This document shows, piece by piece, positions 7,827-14,163 of a stretch of 14,401 bases of DNA. Every line of letters starts with the position of its first letter. Position 1 is the first letter of the stretch. The notes under the pieces are model-generated. The model did no database searches and was not told the DNA's origin. It saw only the letters and a program-made list of their open reading frames with translations. Source of the DNA: AB-137-C09 sp964645625 (GTDB taxonomy: Bacteria; Pseudomonadota; Zetaproteobacteria; Mariprofundales; Mariprofundaceae); contig CAZYAI010000060.1 in assembly GCA_964645625.1 (NCBI GenBank), positions 1 through 14,401 on the forward strand, given 5' to 3'. Both the position numbers and the translations under genes were made by a program.

Positions 7827-8564
7827 CTACAACGGACGGTCCAACTCCACAGGACTACTGCAAAAATGCTCATCTGCTAAAAATTCAGGTGCAAAGCAGC
7901 GCACATCCAAATGCACCCATGTAGGAGCGATATTAGCTGGTTCTAATGATTTTTTATTAGCAAATGACCAAGCCATTTGTGCATTACACTGACGCACAAT
8001 ATCGTCACGCAAACGATTCGCTTGCCGCTTCTTATCTTGCTGATGTCCAGCGATGGCAATATCAATCGCCTTGCCGTGATGGTTGGTACTGGTGCGCTTA
8101 TGCACCCTATTATTGACACTACAACGGTAACCCGAACTGATCTGTAACGGCAGACGAGGATGGTAAAACATAATCGCGCGCAAAGCCCACAATAAACTAC
8201 GATGAATGCCAGGGTATTCGTATTGATGGTACGCTTCGACTGATGGTTTACCAGCACGGTACTCACCTTTCCCCAAGCTCTGACCAAAACCGCCACATTT
8301 ACCACAAGGGCAGGCCAACTGTTCCCAAGGCAAAGGGTATTGCCCAGCAAAAACCTCTAAAGCCTCCAACGTTGCCATATCTGCTTCGCCATTGGGCTGT
8401 GACAGCCCCATAAAATCACGCTGAAAGACCATCACTTGGCGTTCCGTACCTGGGCCAAAATCGCCATCTGGTACGCCACCCTGGAAACCAGACAGCCTAA
8501 TTTGAAGTTCTTGAACATCCCGACCTTTGCACCCTCGATTGATACAACGCATACCATACCGCAT
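7827..8564 (-). CDS. Peptidoglycan-binding / M15 peptidase-like protein
   Basis: A 245-residue protein built like a phage endolysin or a D-Ala-D-Ala carboxypeptidase. Residues about 8-75 match a PG_binding_1 module (GCKGRDVQELQIRLSGF, then DGDFGPGTERQVMVFQ). Residues 85-90 are CPCGKC, a Cys-rich segment also found near the start of phage M15 lysins. Residues about 125-222 hold the M15-like core: SSGYRCSVNNRV (143-154), STNHHGKAIDIA (159-170) and WVHLDVR (216-222), giving likely zinc ligands His162, Asp168 and His218. No signal peptide is visible, so export would need a holin or another route. The ATG at 8564 was chosen because GGAGG lies five bases upstream; an ORF extension to 8615 lacks this. 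No phage genes are adjacent. It may be a domesticated lysin. Confidence 0.8.
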   Translation of the reverse strand: MRYGMRCINRGCKGRDVQELQIRLSGFQGGVPDGDFGPGTERQVMVFQRDFMGLSQPNGEADMATLEALEVFAGQYPLPWEQLACPCGKCGGFGQSLGKGEYRAGKPSVEAYHQYEYPGIHRSLLWALRAIMFYHPRLPLQISSGYRCSVNNRVHKRTSTNHHGKAIDIAIAGHQQDKKRQANRLRDDIVRQCNAQMAWSFANKKSLEPANIAPTWVHLDVRCFAPEFLADEHFCSSPVELDRPL

Positions 8565-8660
8565 AACCACCTCCGCACCTAAATATGTAAGCCAGTCGCT
8601 ATCGTAGCAGTACAATTAGGAACAACAAGATCGAAGAAACACCTATTTCGCCGCGTTTTC

Positions 8661-9476
8661 TTATTTTAAGGTACGGGTTAAGAAGCGATCCAGAGCATTG
8701 GCAAACGCCATACGGTCGCTGGCTGCAAATGCTGGTGGACCACCTGTTACAATGCCAGAACCGCGCAAATCATCCATGAAGTTACGCATCGCCAAGGATT
8801 GTCGCACATTCTCTTGACTGTAAAATGTACCCCGTGGATTGAGTGCATGACCGCCTTGAGCAATCACATCGGCTGCCAAGGGAATATCAGCGGTGATAAC
8901 CAAGTCATTCGCTTTCATGTGCGCAACAATCGTTTGATCCGCCACGTCAAAGCCTTTAGCGACGACCATGCTATTAATCAATGGCGACGATGGAATCGAC
9001 AAGGGACTATTCGCCACCAAGGTGAGCGGAACTTGTAGTCGTGCACTGGCGCGATAAAGAATCTCTTTAACTACCTTGGGGCAAGCGTCAGCATCAATCC
9101 AAATATGCACGTTGAAGCATCCACCTGCGTGTGAGCAACTTCCTGAATCGGATGGGCTAAATGATTTACCACAACCGCAGGTAGAAGCAGCATTAGGGTT
9201 ACGGATTACAAACGATTCGCCCTGTAATGAGGTTTGATAATCAATTTCAGCACCCTTGAGCAGGTCTAAACTCATGGGATCAACCAATAAGCCAACACCA
9301 AAATTTTCCACCAATTCATCGGTTTCACGGACTTCATCATCAAAGGTAAAACCGTATTGAAAGCCCGAACAACCGCCACCAGAAACAAACACACGTAGCT
9401 TCATGCCTGGTGTTTCTTGATCTTGCAATAGGCTTTGAACCTTTTCAGCCGCTGCTTGCGTCAAAACTACACTCAT
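8661..9476 (-). CDS. erpA: Iron-sulfur insertion protein ErpA joined to YaiI/DUF188 domain
   Basis: A single stop-free frame of 271 codons. Residues 1-108 are an A-type Fe-S carrier, ErpA/IscA-like, which delivers clusters to apo-proteins. The three ligands are present: Cys36 in SGGGCSGFQYGF, and Cys100 and Cys102 in STCGCGKSF. Residues 109-122 form a polar tail with two extra Cys (114, 120). Residues 123-271 are a full YaiI/YqxD (UPF0178/DUF188) domain of PIN-like fold, with WIDADACPKVVKEILYRA, ITADIPLAADVI and NPRGTFYSQENV. YaiI function is not established. The ATG at 9476 has GAGGAG seven bases upstream. A GTG at 9110, with AGGTGG ten bases before it, could start YaiI separately and would give 149 residues, close to E. 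coli YaiI. So this is either a true fusion or two genes without a dividing stop. Confidence 0.85.
   Translation of the reverse strand: MSVVLTQAAAEKVQSLLQDQETPGMKLRVFVSGGGCSGFQYGFTFDDEVRETDELVENFGVGLLVDPMSLDLLKGAEIDYQTSLQGESFVIRNPNAASTCGCGKSFSPSDSGSCSHAGGCFNVHIWIDADACPKVVKEILYRASARLQVPLTLVANSPLSIPSSPLINSMVVAKGFDVADQTIVAHMKANDLVITADIPLAADVIAQGGHALNPRGTFYSQENVRQSLAMRNFMDDLRGSGIVTGGPPAFAASDRMAFANALDRFLTRTLK
9110..9126 (-). promoter_or_regulatory. Possible internal start for YaiI within erpA frame
   Basis: AGGTGG (9126-9121) stands ten bases before GTG (9110). The GTG is the residue directly before HIWIDADACP, where YaiI-family proteins normally begin. No ATG is available in frame at this point. 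The site is reasonable but not strong, so free YaiI remains uncertain. Confidence 0.4.
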
Positions 9477-9597
9477 CTGATTACTCCTCTGTAACTGTTC
9501 TAAACATGGTATGATAGGCAGCGTAGGATAACGGCACGAATGATTTATACACCCAATCATCAGTGCGTGTATCAATCATTGTACAATTGACAGTGCC
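9477..9597. promoter_or_regulatory. Divergent intergenic region between erpA and a DUF4398 gene
   Basis: This 121-base gap separates two divergent genes and must hold both promoters if each is transcribed from its own. I see a 10-bp palindrome ATTGTACAAT (9578-9587), flanked by TCAAT and ATTGA half-sites at 9572-9576 and 9586-9590, and a TACAC / GTGTA inverted pair at 9548-9552 and 9567-9571. TTGACA occurs at 9587-9592 but without a good -10 at proper spacing. No match to an IscR type 1 site was evident by eye. Confidence 0.4.
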
Positions 9598-9936
9598 ATG
9601 ATTCGGTGCAGCTTACCCCTTATGCCTTACCTTATGTTACTTTTTTTATGTCTGTTTTCTGCTTGCGCCAGTCATCCGCCCGTACAAGCAATGGCAGAAG
9701 CGCGCTTGGCAATTGAAACTGCAAAAAACATCGCTGTTCACACACCCAACGCAGGTGAAAAGCACATTCAACAAGCAGAACAAGCATTAAAGCAGGCATC
9801 TGCGGCAGTGAATGCACATCAATTTGAGTTAGCACATAGCCAAGCCCGACAAGCAAAACATTATGCCCAAGCTGCTGCCAGGGAGCGCAACAAAGCTCAA
9901 AAAGGTAACAGTTTCAGTCGTGTACATGAAGATTAA
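9598..9936 (+). CDS. DUF4398-like small lipoprotein
   Basis: A 112-residue predicted lipoprotein. The N-terminus has a hydrophobic stretch (LMPYLMLLFLCLFSACASH) ending in lipobox FSAC, with the lipidated Cys near residue 23. The mature part is almost wholly helical and Ala/Gln/His-rich: QAMAEARLAIETAKN, then a repeated pattern of QAEQALKQASAAVNA and HSQARQAKHYAQAAA, resembling DUF4398, a helical-hairpin domain found in envelope lipoproteins and often placed before an OmpA domain. No OmpA domain follows here. The start could be the ATG at 9598 or the one at 9622; neither has a strong ribosome site, and the shorter form still keeps the signal. It is divergent from erpA and 125 bases before icd. 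Its role is unknown, perhaps structural in the periplasm. Confidence 0.7.
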   Translation: MIRCSLPLMPYLMLLFLCLFSACASHPPVQAMAEARLAIETAKNIAVHTPNAGEKHIQQAEQALKQASAAVNAHQFELAHSQARQAKHYAQAAARERNKAQKGNSFSRVHED

Positions 9937-10061
9937 AACACCGATGCAGCAAAAAAAACGCGTGGTGTAGCGGCCTCACTACTGTTAGTCATGAGTATTA
10001 TCCTGCTGCTGTGTTCGATGCAGGATGATAAAACGTTTAATCAAACCATACGGAGAACAAT

Positions 10062-11804
10062 ATGTCTTTTGATAAAATCACAATCCCCACTGAGGGCGAA
10101 GCCATTACGATGGGAGCGGACGGTAAACTTTGCGTGCCAGATCAGCCGATCATCACCTTTATTGAGGGGGATGGTACAGGCCCTGATATTTGGCGCGCTG
10201 CCCAGCGTGTTTTGGATGCAGCGGTAGAAAAAGCCTATGATGGTTCACGTAAAATTGCCTGGATGGAAGTCTTCGCGGGTGAAAAAGCGTGGAATATGTA
10301 TGGTCAAACCGATGATGCTTGGCTACCCACTGAAACACTTGATGCCTTCCGTCAGTACCTTATTGGTCTTAAAGGACCCTTAACCACACCTATTGGCGGT
10401 GGTATTACCTCGTTAAATGTGGCTTTGCGTCAAAAATTAGACCTCTACACCTGCTTGCGCCCTGTAAAATACTTCACAGGTGTTCCTTCCCCAGTGAAGA
10501 AACCTGAAGATGTTGATATGGTCATCTTCCGCGAAAACTCAGAAGATATTTATGCAGGCATTGAATGGCCAAGCGGCTCCGATGAAGTGAAAAAGGTTAT
10601 TCGCTTCTTACAGGAAGAAATGGGGGTTAGCAAAATCCGCTTCCCTGAGACATCTGGCATTGGTATTAAACCTGTCTCTGAAGAGGGTACTAAACGCTTA
10701 GTGCGTGCGGCGATTCAATACGCTTTGGATAATGATCGTGCTTCGGTCACCTTGGTTCACAAAGGTAATATCATGAAGTACACCGAAGGCGCGTTTATGC
10801 GTTGGGGTTACGAACTTGCCAAAGAAGAGTTTGGCGCGGTCGAAATTGATGGTGGTCCATGGTGCAAACTGCCTGGTGGTTTGATTATTAAAGATTCCAT
10901 TGCGGATATTGCCTTGCAACAGGTGCTAACACGTGCGCCTGAATTTGATGTCATTGCAACATTAAACCTCAATGGCGATTACATCTCTGATGCATTGGCA
11001 GCGCAGGTTGGTGGTATCGGTATCGCCCCTGGTGCGAACATCAATTACACCAGTGGTCATGCTATTTTTGAAGCAACCCACGGCACTGCTCCTAAATACA
11101 CCAACAAAGACATGGTTAACCCTTCATCGGTTGTGCTTTCTGGCGAAATGATGCTTCGTTTTATGGGCTGGACGGAAGCTGCTGACCTCATCCTTAAAGG
11201 TACAAACGGTGCGATTCAAGCTAAAACCGTAACCTATGATTTCCACCGTTTGATGGACAATGCTGTAAAACTATCAACTTCAGCCTTTGGTGATGCAGTC
11301 ATTGACCACATGGATGACGACGCGGTAGAAGATGATGCCAGCGACCAATACGATCAATTGGCAGAACGCGCCCGTGAGATCTTTGAATCAGGTGCAGAAA
11401 AAAGCAATGAGTTTGCACAATCAGCCATTGAAACAGCACGGGAACAATTAACTGCTGCGGGAACGTTCACCGAAGAGCAAGGTTTGCGTTTAAAATCCTT
11501 TTTACAAGACGATGTAGCACGCGTAGCCGAATCAATGCGCGATGAAGCCAAAGCACGCCTTAACCCAACCCGTTTGGGCATTGGTGCGATGGCATCCATA
11601 TTGGGCGTACTTAAATCAGCAGGTTCAACTATAGTTGAGCTGGCTGATAAGGCAGATCAAAATTTACATTGCCGAGCGGGTGAAATCACCAGTGCGGGAA
11701 CCTTGACCTGTACCGAATGTGGGCACGAGATGCATTTTAAAAAGACAGGTCGTATCCCTCCTTGTTCTTCATGCCATAACTCAGAGTTCCGCAAATCTTA
11801 TTGA
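10062..11804 (+). CDS. icd: NADP-isocitrate dehydrogenase with C-terminal DUF1451 zinc-ribbon domain
   Basis: Isocitrate dehydrogenase oxidises isocitrate to 2-oxoglutarate in the TCA cycle. Residues 1-417 align end to end with E. coli Icd (416): FIEGDGTGPDIW (33-44), the phosphorylatable serine in GGGITSLNVALRQ (Ser117 = Ser113 of E. coli), Arg123, Arg133, Arg157, Tyr164, Lys234 and DYISDALA. Lys345, Tyr346 and Tyr392 match the NADP-choosing residues. After Met417, where E. coli Icd stops, an acidic linker leads to about 160 extra residues: charged helices (430-520), then a zinc ribbon with Cys550/553 and Cys568/571 in HCRAGEITSAGTL..CTEC and CSSC, like YbeL/DUF1451. No Shine-Dalgarno precedes the extension, so it looks like a true fusion. 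The ATG at 10062 has GGAG six bases upstream. The Icd kinase gene is not in this window. Confidence 0.95.
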   Translation: MSFDKITIPTEGEAITMGADGKLCVPDQPIITFIEGDGTGPDIWRAAQRVLDAAVEKAYDGSRKIAWMEVFAGEKAWNMYGQTDDAWLPTETLDAFRQYLIGLKGPLTTPIGGGITSLNVALRQKLDLYTCLRPVKYFTGVPSPVKKPEDVDMVIFRENSEDIYAGIEWPSGSDEVKKVIRFLQEEMGVSKIRFPETSGIGIKPVSEEGTKRLVRAAIQYALDNDRASVTLVHKGNIMKYTEGAFMRWGYELAKEEFGAVEIDGGPWCKLPGGLIIKDSIADIALQQVLTRAPEFDVIATLNLNGDYISDALAAQVGGIGIAPGANINYTSGHAIFEATHGTAPKYTNKDMVNPSSVVLSGEMMLRFMGWTEAADLILKGTNGAIQAKTVTYDFHRLMDNAVKLSTSAFGDAVIDHMDDDAVEDDASDQYDQLAERAREIFESGAEKSNEFAQSAIETAREQLTAAGTFTEEQGLRLKSFLQDDVARVAESMRDEAKARLNPTRLGIGAMASILGVLKSAGSTIVELADKADQNLHCRAGEITSAGTLTCTECGHEMHFKKTGRIPPCSSCHNSEFRKSY

Positions 11805-12040
11805 GCGATGCGTAACCTATCGCTACCCCATCATGATGGTTAATGAATCATTCAGGTTTAAGCTGAGTTATTTATAAATCGTCATGATGATTGCGTAAAG
11901 CCTTTGTTTGCAACGGATACCTTGTCGGGAACAGTGTACCAGTGGACACACTCGAACGACAAGGTGTTTGTTGCTGCTTACATACCAATCATTTGTATAG
12001 ACTAGCAAAACCATTGCTATCGGGGTAATGTGCCGCCACC
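11805..12040 (+). promoter_or_regulatory. Structured intergenic region between icd and pyrG
   Basis: These 236 bases have no gene. They hold, in order: AGCGAT / ATCGCT arms straddling the icd stop; the 12-bp palindrome CCATCATGATGG (11828-11839); TGAAT-C-ATTCA (11844-11854); the near-palindrome AATCGTCATGATGATT (11877-11892); the strong nested hairpin at 11910-11974; a weak promoter-like pair TTGCTG (11971-11976) and TGTATA (11994-11999) spaced 17; and a small hairpin TAGCAA / TTGCTA (12003-12019) just before pyrG. No T-run marks an icd terminator. Confidence 0.5.
11910..11974 (+). other. Candidate structured RNA: 18-bp helix with nested hairpin
   Basis: Bases 11910-11927 pair without interruption to 11957-11974 (18 pairs). 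The inner nine, ACCTTGTCG with CGACAAGGT, are all Watson-Crick. The outer nine include three wobbles (G11915.U11969, G11916.U11968, U11918.G11966) that are G.U only in a plus-strand RNA and would be A.C mismatches on the other strand. The 29-nt apical part holds a second stem, GTGT-CC with GGACAC, around an AGT loop and with one bulged A (11934-11949). No T-tract follows, so it is not a simple terminator. It could be a 3'-UTR element of icd, a processing site or a small RNA. I recognise no known RNA family. Confidence 0.55.
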
Positions 12041-13699
12041 ATGAAAAAGCAAACTCGATTTATATTTGTGACTGGCGGCGTTGTTTCTTCGCTTGGCAAA
12101 GGCATTGCCGCAGCATCGCTGGCAGCTCTATTTGAAGCGCGCGGTTTGACCGTCGCTATGCAGAAGCTCGACCCCTATATTAACGTTGACCCAGGTACGA
12201 TGAGCCCTTACCAACACGGTGAAGTATTCGTAACCGATGATGGCGCAGAGACCGATTTGGATCTTGGGCATTACGAACGGTTTTCTCACGCCACCATGAC
12301 CCGTAAATCCAATATAACAACGGGACGCATTTATGAGAGTGTGATTCGGCGTGAACGTCGCGGTGACTACTTGGGCGCAACGGTGCAAGTGGTTCCGCAT
12401 ATTACCGATGCCATTCAATCCAGTGTACTGGCTCTTGCCTCAGACGATACTGACATCGCGCTGATAGAAATTGGTGGTACGGTGGGGGATATTGAGTCGC
12501 TACCGTTCCTAGAAGCGATTCGCCAGCTACGTTTCCGACTTGGTCGCAGTCATACGGCCTTTGTTCACCTTACGTTATTACCCTACATCAGTTCCGCAGG
12601 TGAGTTAAAATCAAAACCCACCCAACATTCGGTTCAAAAGCTGCGTGAAATCGGCATTCAGCCTGATGTATTATTATGTCGTTCAGAACACCCTATTCCA
12701 CAATCGCAGAAAGATAAAATTGCCATGTTCTGCCATGTCGAGAAACAGGGTGTGATCGAAGTGCTTGATTGCGATACCATTTATGGTGTACCGCTGGCTT
12801 TGCGGGAAGGCGGCTTAGGTACAGTACTACTCAATCAATTTGGCATGGATGACAAACTCCCTGACTTACATCAGTGGGAAATGATTTGTGAACGTATTCG
12901 CAAGCCTAAGGCAGAAGTGCAAATCGCCATGGTTGGTAAATATGTGGTGCTGCAAGATGCCTACAAATCGGTCATTGAGTCATTGATTCATGGCGGTATT
13001 GCCAATGATGTAAAGGTCAATATTCATTACATTGATGCTGAAGCATTGGAAAAAACGGGCGTGGATGCGCTACAAACAATGGATGCTATTTTGGTGCCTG
13101 GTGGCTTTGGTCAGCGCGGTACAGAGGGTAAAATTGCAGCCATTCGTTTAGCGCGTGAACAAAACATTCCTTTCTTTGGCATCTGCCTTGGTATGCAATT
13201 GGCCGTTATTGAGTTTGCACGCCATGTTGCAGGCTTAAACGACGCTTGCAGTAGCGAGTTTGAAGAACGCGCAGACCATCCTGTGATCGCGTTGATGACC
13301 GAATGGGAACAGCAAGGACGACGTATTCAACGTGATTTGGACAGTGATTTGGGCGGAACCATGCGCGTTGGTGGTTACCCTTGTCGCTTGACCCCTAATA
13401 CGCTGGCAGCCAAAGCTTATGGTCAAGAAGAAGTGCGCGAACGCCATCGCCATCGTTATGAATTTAATGATGATTACCGTGAGTCACTGGTTGCCGCAGG
13501 TTTGGTTGTCTCTGGCACTTTACCTGATGATTCCTTGGTCGAAATCATCGAAGTAGCAAATCACCCGTGGTTCCTAGCATGCCAGTTCCACCCTGAGTTT
13601 TTATCTCGCCCCTATAAACCCCACCCATTGTTTGTGGACTTTGTAGCGGCTGCTAAAGAACGCATGCAGGCAGCCCAAGCTGAGTCTGTTGAATCATAA
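12041..13699 (+). CDS. pyrG: CTP synthase (glutamine-hydrolysing)
   Basis: PyrG converts UTP to CTP using ATP and glutamine, the last step of pyrimidine nucleotide synthesis, as a cytoplasmic tetramer or filament. The 552-residue protein (E. coli 545) has the amidoligase domain (about 1-270) with FVTGGVVSSLGKGIAAASLA, KLDPYINVDPGTMSP and EIGGTVGDIESLPFLEA, then a class-I glutaminase domain (about 290-545) with PGGFGQRGTEGK and the triad Cys382 (FGICLGMQ), His517 and Glu519 (QFHPEF). An in-frame TAA lies five codons upstream, so the ATG at 12041 is the first possible start. It lacks a well-spaced Shine-Dalgarno; the nearest is GGGG about 15 bases away. A strong RNA hairpin lies 66 bases upstream. 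Its last 11 bases overlap the next gene if that starts at TTG. Confidence 0.97.
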   Translation: MKKQTRFIFVTGGVVSSLGKGIAAASLAALFEARGLTVAMQKLDPYINVDPGTMSPYQHGEVFVTDDGAETDLDLGHYERFSHATMTRKSNITTGRIYESVIRRERRGDYLGATVQVVPHITDAIQSSVLALASDDTDIALIEIGGTVGDIESLPFLEAIRQLRFRLGRSHTAFVHLTLLPYISSAGELKSKPTQHSVQKLREIGIQPDVLLCRSEHPIPQSQKDKIAMFCHVEKQGVIEVLDCDTIYGVPLALREGGLGTVLLNQFGMDDKLPDLHQWEMICERIRKPKAEVQIAMVGKYVVLQDAYKSVIESLIHGGIANDVKVNIHYIDAEALEKTGVDALQTMDAILVPGGFGQRGTEGKIAAIRLAREQNIPFFGICLGMQLAVIEFARHVAGLNDACSSEFEERADHPVIALMTEWEQQGRRIQRDLDSDLGGTMRVGGYPCRLTPNTLAAKAYGQEEVRERHRHRYEFNDDYRESLVAAGLVVSGTLPDDSLVEIIEVANHPWFLACQFHPEFLSRPYKPHPLFVDFVAAAKERMQAAQAESVES

Positions 13700-14063
13700 G
13701 ACAGTCAGCGAGGTGGGCTGGTTGCTCGCCTCGCTGATCTACTGCGGTCTTATTTTTTATGCTTCCAGTCGTTCAACGCTGCCCACCCCCAACCTGTTTT
13801 CAGGTCAAGACAAACTCATTCACGCCACCGCCTATGCCATCATGGCAACGCTTTTTTGGCATGCCGCCATGCAACGCTGCCACATTCATTTGTTACCGTG
13901 GTTGGTCGTGGCTGCTTGCGCTTGCTATGGTATCAGCGATGAATTTCACCAATCATTTGTGCCTGGGCGTGATGCCAGTGTTTGGGATTGGTTAGCCGAT
14001 ATAAGCGGCGCCACGGTAGCAAGCATGTTACTGTTTCGTTACTACAGCACTAGGATCTGCTGA
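13689..14063 (+). CDS. VanZ-family membrane protein
   Basis: A small (124-residue) integral membrane protein of the VanZ-like family. Typical blocks are GLIFYASSRSTLP (20-32) after the first helix, GQDKLIHATAYAIMATLFW (39-57), and SDEFHQSFVPGRDASVWDWLADISGATVAS (83-112), the most conserved part of the family. About four transmembrane helices are expected. VanZ of Enterococcus gives low-level teicoplanin resistance, but most bacterial relatives have no proven role, so no resistance should be read from this. The start is uncertain: TTG at 13689 overlaps pyrG by 11 bases, while GTG at 13713 gives 116 residues, still with the full first helix. Either way it is probably co-transcribed with pyrG. 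A hairpin repeat follows 40 bases after the TGA. Confidence 0.85.
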   Translation: MNHKTVSEVGWLLASLIYCGLIFYASSRSTLPTPNLFSGQDKLIHATAYAIMATLFWHAAMQRCHIHLLPWLVVAACACYGISDEFHQSFVPGRDASVWDWLADISGATVASMLLFRYYSTRIC

Positions 14064-14103
14064 CATTTTATTCCATGTAGCTGTTAAGTCACAAATCGCG
14101 ACC

Positions 14104-14162
14104 TCCCGTTTAAGACAGAACAAAAGCAATATGGGCTGTCCGTTTAAGACGGGACAAAAAAG
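14104..14162 (+). repeat. Two tandem copies of the hairpin repeat after VanZ
   Basis: Copy one (14104-14135) reads TCCCGTTTAAGACAGAA and then CAAAAGCAATATGGG. Copy two (14138-14162) reads TGTCCGTTTAAGACGGGACA and then AAAAAG. Both match the minus-strand element at 458-490. Copy one has a damaged stem. Copy two has a nearly complete stem (TGTCC.GT with ACGGGACA, one C missing) whose outer pair is changed on both sides relative to the left copy. It lies just after a gene end. Confidence 0.55.
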
Positions 14163-14163
14163 A

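Noticed and set aside
3073..9476. Stop-codon reassignment as the reason for the gene fusions
   Set aside because: The joined frames contain no in-frame stop at all, and the other genes end normally with TAA, TAG and TGA, so the standard code suffices.
9991..10227. Plus-strand ORF of 78 codons with a hydrophobic start
   Set aside because: More than half overlaps icd out of frame, and there is no ribosome site. Only the gap portion is listed as a weak finding.
12030..12043. GCCGCCACCATG before pyrG, identical to a eukaryotic Kozak consensus
   Set aside because: The gene set is plainly bacterial; this is a chance match. The only real point is that pyrG has a poor Shine-Dalgarno.
13689..14063. 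Antibiotic-resistance reading of the VanZ-family gene
   Set aside because: No other van genes are present, and most VanZ-like proteins have no known link to glycopeptides.
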